Positions 12,361 to 23,217 of a stretch of DNA of 64,000 bases are shown here, one piece after another. Source of the DNA: Vigna angularis (taxonomy: Eukaryota > Streptophyta > Magnoliopsida > Fabales > Fabaceae); contig NC_068970.1 of the NCBI RefSeq assembly GCF_016808095.1, positions 15,048,501 through 15,112,500 of the forward strand. Direction: 5' to 3'. The notes under the pieces are model-generated. The model saw only the letters and a program-made list of their open reading frames with translations, was not told the origin of the DNA and did not search any database. Made by a program: the position numbers and the translations under genes. Positions within the stretch are counted from its first letter, which is position 1. The number at the start of each line of letters is the position of its first letter.

Positions 12361-12478
12361 TATGGCGCTCCAGCGCCCTCTGCTCAGGGGCGCTCCAGCG
12401 CGCTCAGCACGAATCTAGTTTTCTGGCATTCTGACCCATAGCTAGCTCCAGCGCCCTCTGCTTAGGGGCGCTCCAGCT
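12361..12478 (+). repeat. GC-rich GGCGCTCCAGCGCC-type units, inverse of the LTR units
   Basis: Four units of GGCGCTCCAGCGC type stand out from the AT-rich surroundings. They are the reverse complement of the GGCGCTGGAGCGCC units at 8022-8160 and 14356-14494. Two of the intervals share CCCTCTGCT(C/T)AGGGGCGCTCC. Confidence 0.7.
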
Positions 12479-12695
12479 AACTTTTTCCAACCAGACCAGA
12501 TTTTTCAGCAACTCTATTTTTCTCTTCTGCTTCAAATTTTTCATGCTCCAGGCTGTGTTTTGTGATTTTTCTTGCATATTTAGTGTGCGTTTGATCTTGT
12601 GAACTCATGATCATGTGATCTAATGATTGTTTGTTACAAATACATACTTTGTGAGCTCACATTTGCAAACTTTATTTTCAATCTTTTGTGCAGAA

Positions 12696-12749
12696 ATGAC
12701 TTCTTCATCCAACTCCAAGAGAATAAAAACAAACGCCGCCACAAAGTAG
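12696..12749 (+). pseudogene. Scrap of an Athila env-like frame start
   Basis: An ATG begins a 17-codon frame, MTSSSNSKRIKTNAATK, followed by TAG. A Ser-rich start followed by KRIKT resembles the beginning of the env-like frame of Athila elements as I recall it. The ATG is preceded at once by a good 3' splice site (pyrimidines then TGTGCAG ending at 12693), consistent with expression from a spliced RNA in the ancestor. The frame is closed early and nothing downstream resumes it convincingly. Confidence 0.35.
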
Positions 12750-14064
12750 AGATGTCAACAGAGGAATATGCGACCCAAGTAGCATGGCTTGGGGACCAAC
12801 CCAATTTATTGGGGGAGGTGGTGCAGAAAATGAAGGAGTCTGACAATGAGCTACAAATCATGAGTCACAGGACCTTTTATTTTGCTTTCTTTTACTTTGG
12901 TTGCTAGTTAGCTTTTGTTTTTCAATTTTAGTTAAGTTGTTTTAGTTATCTGGCTTGTTAGACTTATGCTGATTCATAATGCTTATGGTTTGATATGAAA
13001 TGATGCTTGAGATGGGTCAATTTAGTTCAAATTGTATTGCTTCCTTCATGAAAAAGTCTGAGAATGCTGTATGCTTAACTGAGATCATTATTCATGGCAG
13101 TTGCTTGATGTTATTGTGGAACCTCGAGTTGACCTTGTGAGATGTTGTGCCTTAGAATTTTCTTGTGAATGCTATCATATTTGATCACAATTGACTTTGC
13201 CTGAGTTTCTCTGATTTGAACCATTTGCTTGTTAGTTGCACATGATCAAGGCCATCTTGCTCTCCTACTTCTTCCACATATTGCCAAAAGAAACCAATTC
13301 AAAACCTTTCGACCTTGATTGATAAATGACTCTTTTTGAACCTTAAAGCCCAAATGAAATTTCCCTATTTTCCTTACCTTGAGCTAAATAGAGAAATCAT
13401 ATGTACTACAGGAGAATGATTTAAGTTTGGGGGAGTTGTTATGAAAGGATGAATTGAGAAAAATTTGAAAGATACAAAAGTAACAAAAAGGAAGAAAGAA
13501 GAAGATAAAGAAAAAGAACTGAATGAAAGAAAGTTGGGATATAAGTTCGACATTGGTGGTAATCTAAGTGAAGCAAAAGAGAACTTTTATTCATGATTGT
13601 AATTGTTTGATCTCTTAGCTCAAGGTGCTTTGTTATCCAGAAAAACCATGTTCCTTCTTAGCCCAGCCACAATACAAGCCAATGAAAGTCCTTGTGATGT
13701 TGACTTACTTGTGAATGTGTTTAATTTGGTTGAAACAAATGGCAAAGTTGATTTGTGTGACAGTTTGATAGTAGAGTGATAGACACACATCCTTATACAC
13801 CGGTGCATTAGAGTGAAACACTATCTTAAGTGAGGATTGGTTCTACATAATTCAGTAAAGCATCTTGCCATGACTGTTGATCTCTTATAAACTATGGCAT
13901 TTGATTGATTGATTGTGTTGTGAGCATCATAGTGGAAAACTAACATGATACACATTTCTAGTTGTTTCAAGTTAAGCAATGTATTATGAATCCAGCTGTT
14001 ATCTTTGTAAAATATGTTTTGTTTGACAGTCAGATACCTTTTGCTTGAGGACAAGCAAGGTTCT

Positions 14065-14078
14065 AAGTTTGGGGGAGT
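14065..14078 (+). other. Polypurine tract of the Athila-like element
   Basis: AAGTTTGGGGGAGT abuts the TG of the 3' LTR. It is the expected plus-strand primer. The same 16-nt string AAGTTTGGGGGAGTTG also occurs at 13423-13438. Confidence 0.8.
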
Positions 14079-15386
14079 TGATAGTGGCATATTTTGCTAT
14101 GAATTCAGTATTGAATTAGAGAGAATATCAACTCTTTCTCATCCTTTTTACCTTGTAAATCCTTGTTTTCATTTAGTTTAAGAAGTGGTTTCATCTTAAG
14201 CTTTAATTAGATAAATTGATCATTAACCCCTTTATTTATACAAGTTAATTAGTTGGAAGAAGTCTCTGCATCAAATGAAGAGTGCTGGAACCAGAGAAAA
14301 CAAGAAAACAGCAAAAACAGCAAAAATATGAAGAACCAGAATCTGGAAAAAAGTTAGCTGGAGCGCCCTTTTTCCATGGGCGCTGGAGCGGGCTCTGCAC
14401 CAGGACTGGAGCTAGCTGGAGCACCCCCTACAAAAGGGCGCTGGAGCGCCCTTTTTCCTGTTTTCGCGCGCTGGAGCGCGGTCTCAAGCGCGCCTGCTGC
14501 TGATTTGGCAGATTGGGTTTATTTAACCTCAAATTAGAAGGGCTTTGACATCTTTTGGCATCCCAGACACAAATTCTCTCAATTAGAGCGTCCATAGGCG
14601 AGCTAGGAGCTGTGGGAACAGCCCTTCTTCATCCTTGGGTCCTCCTCCTTCTTCCATTTCCACCATTGTTGTAAGCTCAAGCTCTCCATTCATGGAGAGC
14701 TAGTTTCATTCTTGTTGGGGATTGATGTAACCACGGATCTCTTATGTAATTACAGTTGTTTTGAATGATTATATGCCTCTTTCATTGATTGTTAGTGTTT
14801 AATTCCTCTACTTAAAGCTTGTATGAGTAATTCAACCATATCATGATTTTAGGGTTTGCTTGATATTGGGAAATATTGGGTGAATCTAGAACTGGATTAA
14901 ACACCTAAAGGAAATTGTATCTAGGGATAGAACTAGGACCTTTGGTTGTCTTGAATCTCAATTCTTAAAGCGGATGAACTTGTTAGGTTTTCCAAGGGAT
15001 TGGAGTTTAAGAAGTAAGTCTAGGCTCTCTCTACCAAGGGATTGGGTTTGAGTAAATTAGAAGATTAACATTGGCTAATTAATGAAGAGGAAGTGATTTT
15101 CTTTACATAAGAGTGAAGTAGGTGAAATCATCCCCCAACAATATCATTCCATAGCATTTCTAATCTTTCCATTCCTAAGTGTTTGCGTTATCAAAGATCA
15201 CTTTTACCATTTATGTTTTATCTTTACTTTAATTGCATGAAAACCACAAAAATATGGAATCATTCTTTAGTCTAAATTAGTTAGATATTATACGATTGTC
15301 TAGGACACGAGTCTCTTGGGAAACGATATCCGGTCTTACCGGTTTTATTACTTGAACGATTTGGTACACTTGCCAAAGTCTCAACA
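14079..15386 (+). repeat. 3' LTR of the Athila-like element
   Basis: 1308 bp, matching 7745-9052 apart from six substitutions (14423, 14468, 14529, 14580, 14767, 15381). It is followed directly by the second copy of the GACCA target duplication at 15387-15391. Confidence 0.95.
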
Positions 15387-15391
15387 GACCA

Positions 15392-15830
15392 TCCAACACT
15401 TAAATCAGATACCTTTTTAAAAAAGGTTTTAATATAATTCTGGAAAAAATTATCTAGACATTAATCTCTTATTTCTAAGTTTCATAGCAATTAAATCCAC
15501 TAACTATATGCTTCATAGCAATTAAATCCATTAATACAATATATTTTTAGGATATAAACTCATTAATTACTTGTCCATTAACTGTTCATTAATACATATA
15601 TTTTTAGATAATAAAACTCATTAATTATTGACGTCTGTTCGTGGCGACTATTCTAGCAATATTCTTGAGTTTTTTTTAATTTCAAACTTGCATGGTTTCT
15701 TTTATTGTCTCTTCTACCATTCTTTTATTATCATTTTATTTAACTCGTTTATATATGTTTTTTCCTTTAATGATGATTTTGTTATTTTATTTATAGCCGT
15801 GGTGATTCTTCAACAATGATCTTTTTATCT
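15392..15830. other. AT-rich intergenic DNA with short direct repeats
   Basis: The phrase TTCATAGCAATTAAATCCA occurs twice (near 15480 and 15511), and an ACTCATTAATTA phrase occurs twice (near 15557 and 15616). No gene is seen. Confidence 0.5.
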
Positions 15831-15960
15831 ATTAGATGTTAATAATAAATTTCTCAACAACGATTTGTAAGAAGAAGTTTATATGAATCTCTTTAACTAT
15901 TAGAAGTCAATAATAGATTTCACAACAACGATTTGTAAGAACAAGTTTATATGAGACTCA
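15831..15960. repeat. Two-copy ~65-bp tandem repeat
   Basis: Copies at about 15831-15899 and 15900-15960 share CAACAACGATTTGTAAGAA followed by AAGTTTATATGA. They lead directly into the longer tandem repeat to the right. Confidence 0.65.
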
Positions 15961-16283
15961 TGAAGAGTCTTTTGGAGACTAAGGAAGAGTCTTTCAATAA
16001 TTTGTATAAAATACGAAATACTAACTCAAAAGACTCTTCATGAACAACAAATTTGAGAGCTTGTTTTATGTAAATTTTTTTTTTCAAATTATTAACAATT
16101 TGGTATCATCGAGTATAGAAGAAGAGTCTTTTGGAGACTCAAGAAGAGTCTTTTAATAGTTTGTAAGACGATATAAAAGACAAAATATTAACTCAAAAAA
16201 CTTTTCATGAGCAACAAATTTGAGAGCTTGTTCCATGTCTTTTTTGCAAATTATTAACAATTTGGTATCATTGAATATAGAAT
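15961..16283. repeat. Two-copy ~160-bp tandem repeat with internal inverted motif
   Basis: Copies at about 15961-16120 and 16121-16283 share GAAGAGTCTTTTGGAGACT, CAACAAATTTGAGAGCTTGT and ATTAACAATTTGGTATCAT. Within each unit AAGAGTCTTTTG recurs inverted as CAAAAGACTCTT (degraded in the second copy). No coding function is seen. Confidence 0.75.
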
Positions 16284-16337
16284 CATATATTTTTACTAAA
16301 TTTTTATAGATTATACTAGTAATAAGTTTAGTACGTG

Positions 16338-16733
16338 TTAAATATATTATTTTTATTTTATATTTAAATTTTATTTTTAGTTTGTTTGTTATTATTTAAA
16401 ATATTGTTAATTTTTTATTTTTATTTTATTTACAGTTGAAAATATTTTTAAATTTGATTTCAATAAAGATATTTTATTTTATATTATTCTTTTATATTTA
16501 GTTAGTTTGTTATTATTTTTTATTTATATTTTGAGTTTAATTTATATTTTTTACCTTAAGCTCTAAATACCGTGTTAAATATATTAAAATTATGTATGAG
16601 ATTAATCTTTTTTATTAAATATATACATAGAGTCTTCTATTTATAATAGAAAAAATATGAATTATACTTAAAATAAAAAATATTAACAAACTAAAAATAA
16701 AAAATAAATATAAAATAAAGATAATATATCTAA
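16338..16733. repeat. AT-rich imperfect inverted repeat
   Basis: The left arm at about 16338-16400 (TATTTTATATTTA...TTTTTAGTTTGTT) pairs with the right arm at about 16676-16733 (AACAAACTAAAAA...TAAATATAAAATA), with indels. The arms are 55-65 nt and enclose about 275 bp. It could be an old MITE or chance in AT-rich DNA. Confidence 0.4.
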
Positions 16734-16744
16734 TATTCTTAATA

Positions 16745-18380
16745 TTAAAATAATATAGTCTCATCATTTAAACACCTTATCAATTTTTAACACTTTATCT
16801 TTTACATTGTTACAATATATATATATATGAAGTATTTCTGCTTTCATTTCACCTATTGAAATACGTTTATATCGATTAAATGTTGTTTAGAATCATGGTT
16901 AAACTATTAGAATCCATTTCATATTTCAATTACAGGCTTTGGTTATTAATTCTGTTAGGTGTTTTCCTTCTTCTCTAGTTTTCGTGTAATTCTGATTCTA
17001 CACTTCACTTCAGTTTCATTTTCGTTTTGCTTGTTAAGTCATTCTTAAACTCTTGCTTTTGTTAACTCAATTCATTGTTCAAACAAGTATAAACAATATA
17101 CAAGCAGAAAGCAGAGAGAACAAAAAAGAGGAAATCAGAATACTATTTGTTTTATTACGTCGACCACAACAACATAATGCATAATGAACATAACACTACA
17201 ATCAACCATAACCGTTAAACAGTTATGCATAAACAATAAGAAAACTGCAAGAGTAAACTACAACATTTCTTCACCTTGACACTTCCACGGAGTTTGTACA
17301 ACTACTACCATGAAATTAAATATGACTAAAACCTACAATGCTTAAGCATTTTTCAAAACATTATATTCTGCTTTTGTGGTGGACAAAGCTACAACAGATT
17401 GGAGATTTGTGTTCCACCTCAAAAAAAAATAAGAAAACTGCAAATGAAGAGTCAACTGTGACAAAATTCAATGTCAATTTACTAATTCTTCAGCCTTGAA
17501 TAGTGTTACTTTTACTTTGTTTCTGAAATTTACTGTTCTAGTTTCTTCAATTTGAGTTGCTGGCACAATGTTGTTTCTGGTTTCTGCATTTATGTTTGTT
17601 GGATTTCTTCTAATTTTTGCTTTTATAATTCAGTTCACGTGTTCATTTCATTTCTAATTGCAATCTCCATATCAGTTTATGCTTACACTTCCAGTTTACA
17701 GTTAGTTCAATTTTGCTATTTTTATTCACTGCATTGCTTTAGTTTCTGTTTTAGCTTTCTATTTTCAATATGCATTTCTGCTTTAAATTCTGAAATCAGT
17801 TTACTGTTTTTAGTTTCTGTTACAACTTAATTATATTGTAATTTTATGAACAAATGTACACTCAGCTTTATTCAACTATATATATTAATTAGAATAACAT
17901 ATTAAAAGATATCACTCTTTAATTCTTTTAGGAGTTTCTACCTAAAACTAATTTGAAGGAAAACTAAAAACTGATGTGTCTTATAAGACACTCTTTCAAC
18001 AAGTTTATATTTTCTCTGAAAATTATATATTATTCAGCTTAATTTATATTTTAAATATAAATTCATAAATGAGAAAGTTAATCAAATATTTATTTGGATT
18101 GTTCATTAAAAACTATTTTTTTAAAATTAAAAAAAATATGACTTTATTCCAAAGGGATTGAAACCTAATCTTCATGTTTTAAGAAGAACTATTACTACTA
18201 CACCAGAGTATTGGTCTAAGAAAAGTTATATTCACTCACCTGTTTATTTTCTATTAATATCTTTTTGTTAATTACATTATGGGTGACATTTATCACTTAT
18301 AGAAAAGAGTAGAGACTTTGAGATACAAACTCTTAAACTAAATCTGAATTCCAATGAATGGAATTGAGAAAAAGAAGTTT
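16745..18380. other. Intergenic DNA, no gene seen
   Basis: Somewhat less AT-rich than its surroundings around 16930-17840, with repeated TTTCTG/AGTTTCTG phrases but no supported frame. The 92-codon frame at 17552-17830 is mostly Phe/Ser/Cys from T-rich DNA. The final part is the 3' flank of the SAUR gene. Confidence 0.5.
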
Positions 18381-18758
18381 TCAGTTGATGGAACAAGAAA
18401 TTGTAAGGGAGGTGTGGTAGCTTGGAGTGGTGGCAATGATGTTCTGAACTCTCTGGAACTCAGAGAGTGTGCAGGGTATGGTAATTACACCTGGATAATC
18501 GAACCCGTAAACTTTCTCTGCATCTTCCAATAGTTTTCCAAGAAGGGGGTGATTGAAATGAGTAACTGGCACCAAAACACGTTGTTTCTCATCTTCCGAT
18601 TCGCCTACACACACTGTCAAATGTCCCTTTGGTAGATCTGTTGATCGACCATACTTTGATAAACAGAGTTTATTAGTTCCTTGTCTAAAACACCACACCA
18701 ATTTTAAGACTACACAAGTGGAATTCTTCTGTGACTTTCTGACCATTCTCAGAGCCAA
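18381..18758 (-). CDS. SAUR-family auxin-responsive protein
   Basis: Intronless 125-aa frame. The SAUR core spans about residues 42-108: LPKGHLTVCVGE, then RVLVPVTHFNHPLLGKLLEDAEKVYGFDYPG, split here as RVLVPVTHFNHP and LLGKLLEDAEKVYGF, then ITIPCTLSEFQRVQNII. SAURs are small plant proteins that, where studied, act at the plasma membrane or nucleus and promote cell expansion, often by inhibiting PP2C.D phosphatases; their RNAs are commonly auxin-induced. The N-terminus (MALRMVRKSQ...) is basic, and a second Met at residue 5 could also start the protein. A TATA box ~65 bp upstream suits the first ATG. It stands alone here rather than in a SAUR cluster. The exact subclade is not identified. Confidence 0.93.
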   Translation of the reverse strand: MALRMVRKSQKNSTCVVLKLVWCFRQGTNKLCLSKYGRSTDLPKGHLTVCVGESEDEKQRVLVPVTHFNHPLLGKLLEDAEKVYGFDYPGVITIPCTLSEFQRVQNIIATTPSYHTSLTISCSIN

Positions 18759-18822
18759 TGGGAGAAGCTGAAAGAGGAGAGTTTCAAATGAAGGATACTT
18801 TTTTATCTGTTGATTATGGTCC

Positions 18823-18832
18823 TTTTATAAAA
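18823..18832 (-). promoter_or_regulatory. TATA box of the SAUR gene
   Basis: Read on the minus strand the sequence is TTTTATAAAAGG, 65-75 bp upstream of the ATG at 18758. It predicts a short leader of about 35 nt. No clear auxin-response element (TGTCTC) was noticed in the nearest 150 bp. Confidence 0.6.
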
Positions 18833-18839
18833 ATTGAAA

Positions 18840-19428
18840 TAAAAGAAATTGTTTTCCGTTGGTTGAACAACTGTGATTTTCTTGACATAGTAATTTTATT
18901 GTCATTAATTGTATCAACGATGATATAAAGGAAAAGCATTTAAGGTCTGCAGATAGAGCTTTGAGAGTTGAGACAAAAAGTAAGTGGCTAAGCTGCGAAA
19001 GGTCCAAATATATCCTTATGATGTCTTTTATAAGATGATGCAAGATTATTTGGCTTGTTAATGTTGAAAAGAATTCTTGATTTTCCTCAACTGGTTTACT
19101 CCTCTTTCGACATTATCTTTACAAGTTTTTACCTTGGGAAGATACAAAGGAAGCAAGATATACCTACCTAGTTGTGTGAGATTGTATGATATGATAACAA
19201 AATAATAAAAAATCAACCTATGGTGCAGTTTATTGAGAATTGACGATAAACACAAGTGAACTCTGATAAACTTTTGGAAAAAAGAATAATTGGATTTTGG
19301 ATTCATTTGCTCAGAAAAAGAATCAATCTGTGTTTTGGATTTTGGATATTTGTGTTACATATATACATGTATAAACTCAAAGAAAAAACAAGATAGGAAA
19401 ACAGATTAAAAGCATTCCATTTTTTTTA

Positions 19429-19493
<65 letters not shown>

Positions 19494-21330
19494 CTTCTTT
19501 GATATCAAATTTTAAGAGAGAAATCATAATTACATAAATATTAAATATAAGAACACATGTAGTATATAGTCTATAAAACAAAATACTTTGTGTCTCATAT
19601 GATATGTTTAAAAACTACCATCTTACAAACAAAACATATTCATGTTTGCATAATGTTGTTTAACAACACTGAATAAAAATCAATATAAGTTTTTTAGACT
19701 TTACTTTAACATAAAACAATCATAAAAAAGAAAATAAAAACTAAAATTTCGTAACTATAGTATCTTTTACTTTTGGAAATGTTGAAAGGAAAAGTATCAA
19801 CAATTTGAATGAACTTGGTAGATATCAAACAAGTTAAATGGTTATCATTGAAATAGAAATTAAAAAAATTGTGTAGCGAAAGAATAATTCTTTGAAACAA
19901 AATTAAGAATAAAATGAGAAAATAAAAAGATGAGATTTTTAGGTTACTTAATAAATTAAAGATTTATACAATTGAATACTTAAAATTAATAATCAAATAT
20001 TTTCATGTGATAAAATAAATAAATAAAAATAAATAAATAAAATATAAATGATCGAATATATGTACGTCATAGAAACAATTTAATTTGATAAACAGAGGCT
20101 TAATTCTAAAATGAAATATTAGAATGAAACCACATACTAGGAAAACAAGTGTAATTGAAATTGTGATTTTGCGAAAAATGTTAGATCAAAATTCAATAAA
20201 CCGTCTTGTTTGGCTCTAAATTGTTCTTAAACAACAAAGTATGGCTAAACAAAGGCAAGTGTCTTTTTAAGCCTAACATATGTAAGAAGTGTGTTTAAAT
20301 AGACATAAATATTTTACTTATATACTTTGTCTTATAAACTTTTACTTAGAAACAAAAAGTATACTTGCGATAAGATTATAACATTTCATGTTACATATAC
20401 AAGACTTATAAAATATTTATTCTTTATGAACATGAAATGTTTGTCTTTTCGTTTTTCTAAAAAGGATCTTATAATGTTGAAGAGTTTATCCACACACAAA
20501 AAAAAATAATAATCAAAAGGGAGAAATGTTGTAGTAGAAATCAACTAGTTGTGCCATGCTCTATATTTTTGTTGAAGAGAAAAAAAAAACTACCTATTTA
20601 GACCTAATAAGTCATGTTATATCTAACAAAAGTTGTGTAAAGATGTCACATGCATTTAATGTTGCAAGGACAACATTTATTATGTCTATGTGTTTAAACA
20701 TGGTTAAACAATATTCAACAAAAATAAAAACTTGTTAACATCGTTATGACTTTAAGTGGATTAACAACTATTCCTTTTTTTTCTGAACTTTATATAAATA
20801 AGTTTCTTTTTAAGAAAAATAAATTGTGCTCGTTACAATTTAAGGGACTGTTTATAACCTCGTATTCATATTAAGGACATCATCTTATTTCAATTAGCAA
20901 CTGTCATTATACCTTTTTATTTAACAAAGTAATTTAGATAAAAATGCCTACATCTTCCAAAAATATTTAAATTTAATTAAAAATAATTATATTCTAAACA
21001 ATACTCAAGTTTAATCAAAAGTGATTACGTAAAAAAATGTATATTTAAATATAATCAGAGTCAAAAGAATATAAAGAATGACCGAATCCAAATAATATTA
21101 AAGTAAAGAAGATTTAAAATGTATTCTTCTACTTCCTTGACTTCGTCGGTCGTTCTTCACCTAATCACTGCACTTCATCTTTCTCCCTCCGAAAACCAAA
21201 ATTGCATGAATTCCTGTAATGGCTAATCTTTAGTATCGAATTTGAGAGTGTATTTTGGATTGCTCAATCCAGTATACATATATAATTTTTAAATTGGTCA
21301 ACTTGAAATATATTCCAGAATCTATAAATG
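18840..21330. other. AT-rich intergenic DNA, no gene seen
   Basis: Upstream flank of the SAUR gene, then AT-rich DNA. Short frames on both strands have no recognisable domain. The only distinct structure is the (TA)n run at 19433-19491. Confidence 0.55.
19433..19491. repeat. (TA)n microsatellite
   Basis: About 59 bp of uninterrupted TA. Confidence 0.95.
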
Positions 21331-21334
21331 CATT

Positions 21335-21600
21335 TCGAATTAATCAATCCAAAACAAACTAGTAATGCTGTCGTTGCTGACCGCAAAAGCTTGTGGAATC
21401 GCGTCTTTGTTTGAAAACAGTGAGGGAGACCGCAATAAAGAGTTGCTTGCAGTGGCCGTAGATGAGATGAGCGATGAGGGGTGACGAGGTGAGGGGATAG
21501 GATTAAAGGGTATTTTTGAGATTAACGGTTCAGTGGGGATGCAGGAAAACAATGGAGGTGCAAGAAGAAATGGCCCAAAGAATAAGATCAAATTATAAGT
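21335..21600. other. Island of higher GC, probable repeat fragment
   Basis: A ~250-bp block richer in GC than its surroundings, containing GATGCAGGAAAACAATGG and GTGCAAGAAGAAATGGCCC. I have the impression that similar phrases recur in legume genomes as a dispersed repeat, but this cannot be checked here. The minus-strand 83-codon frame is Pro/Ser-rich with no known domain. Confidence 0.3.
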
Positions 21601-23215
21601 TGTCTGCTATAAGCACCTAAAACTTTTATCCATCTTTCATTTTTTAAATATATATAAAATATTAAATTGATGAACATAATTTTTCCTTGGTTTACTACAT
21701 TCAATCATTTCAAGATTTTTATATAAAAAATTGAATTTTTACTTTTACATAAATTTATTTAAATTACACTCAGGCAAACGTATTTCCACGTTACCAATTT
21801 ATTTTTAATCATCATATTTCTTTATTCTAAATTAAAAACAATTCGAAATATCTATTATTAATATTGTTAATAAAATATTTCGTTTTTATCAAACCTTCAA
21901 ATTCTTCTTCAAACAAACTCCTCTAATTTCTACTTTGTTTTATTTTTCACTCATTTTCACTTTAGCAATTTATACTCTCCGCGGAAAACAACAAAAAAAA
22001 TATTAATAATATTGTAAATAAATATTTTATTTTAGTCGCTTGGCTACCTTAAACTATTAACTAGTACTTTTTTTTTCTCTCCAAAAAGTAAAAGGCATTC
22101 ATATCTGTAATTATTAGCCATCACGCACTTGCCAACAAACGATCCATGATGTTATGCATGTGTTTCCGTGCCAGAACAGTTACTGACGAAACAGTAGAAT
22201 ATATCTGAAAAATATTTATAACTTTTATTTAAAAAAAAAATTAACTTTAGTAAATTTAAAAGGTTAAGTATTTCTTAAAATGAAACATACACACTTTAAT
22301 TAAATGTATACGAGTGAACTAGGTCTAGTTACATTCTTCAAATTAATTATATAAACTTGTTCTCACACTTTAAATTTATAAGATTGGAGGTTAAACATCA
22401 ATTAAATATATATAGGTGCATAAAATTTTTAATATACAAATAATTTTATAAAATTGAAATAAGTCTAAAGTATATCTTCTAATATGATATGAGATTATCT
22501 CAAACTCATTATAACAAAATTTGTTTTCTTTTTAAAATTTATTATGTTATATGTTATTTATTTATTAAAGTTTAATTCTACAATCATAATATAAAACTAG
22601 ACTTAGTTTAAGTTTGGATTGGACAATAAATTTAAAAGAATGAAGATGAATAGATTTTAGAGAAAAAAAAGAAATTAAAAATATGATCAAAATATATCAA
22701 AGTTTGGGATATATAAACGATTTTTAATTTGATACACTTTAGTCCCTAAAAATGATTAAATATAATCATTTAAACTCAACTGCATTAATTTTCTTTTTTA
22801 CGTGTTTAACGAGTTTTAGATGATGCATAAGTTGTTTATATCATTTTGACAAGTTTCAACTTAAACGTCAACCTATAATATCATTTAACAAATTCGAAAA
22901 GATTAACATCGTTGTTTTAGAATGATTATATTATTTTAAAAATTTAGAAACTAAAATATATCAAGTTAGGACATTGACGAATTAGAATTCTGCGTTTAAA
23001 TAATAGGAAAGAGAAACATATTTAATCTTAAAAAATATTATAAATGAATTTCAATTAAATAATAAATTATAACTTTATTTTCATCATTTAATAATTTTAA
23101 TTTTGTTTTTATGACTGTTTTAAATTTTAAGATTATTATTTATTATTTATACTATTTTATTGTTTATGTTTAAAATTTGTCAAATCCTGAAGATTACAGG
23201 TGGAAAGAAGGGACA
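21601..23215. other. AT-rich intergenic DNA, no gene seen
   Basis: Homopolymer-rich AT DNA without a supported frame or distinct repeat. Confidence 0.55.
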
Positions 23216-23217
23216 AA

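Larger units (their letters stand above)
11831..14064 (+). other. Non-coding 3' internal region of the Athila-like element
   Basis: This is where an autonomous relative would carry its pol remainder and env-like frame. It opens with a segment ending GGGAGGCAACCCA (11875-11887), which I associate with the end of pol in Athila elements. It contains GC-rich inverted units at 12361-12478, an env-region scrap near 12696, and an extra polypurine-like motif at 13423-13438. No frame above about 95 codons is convincing. Confidence 0.6.
7745..15386 (+). mobile_element. Complete Athila-like non-autonomous LTR retrotransposon (Gag-protease only)
   Basis: The element is 7642 bp and begins TG and ends CA. 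It is flanked by the 5-bp duplication GACCA (7740-7744 and 15387-15391). It has two 1308-bp LTRs, a primer site, one long Gag-protease frame, about 2.2 kb of non-coding DNA with an env-region scrap, and a polypurine tract. No reverse transcriptase, RNase H or integrase motif occurs in any frame, so it must have moved using enzymes supplied by another element. The tRNA-Asp-type primer site, the PEIEKTARRN start of Gag, the DLGASINLMP protease motif and the GGGAGGCAACCCA sequence after the frame are features I associate with the Athila lineage of Ty3/gypsy. Six LTR differences indicate recent insertion. Confidence 0.93.

Noticed and set aside
18148..18170. TCCAAAGGGAT, matching the start of miR393
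   Set aside because: The match stops after 11 bases and no hairpin with a complementary arm is seen nearby.
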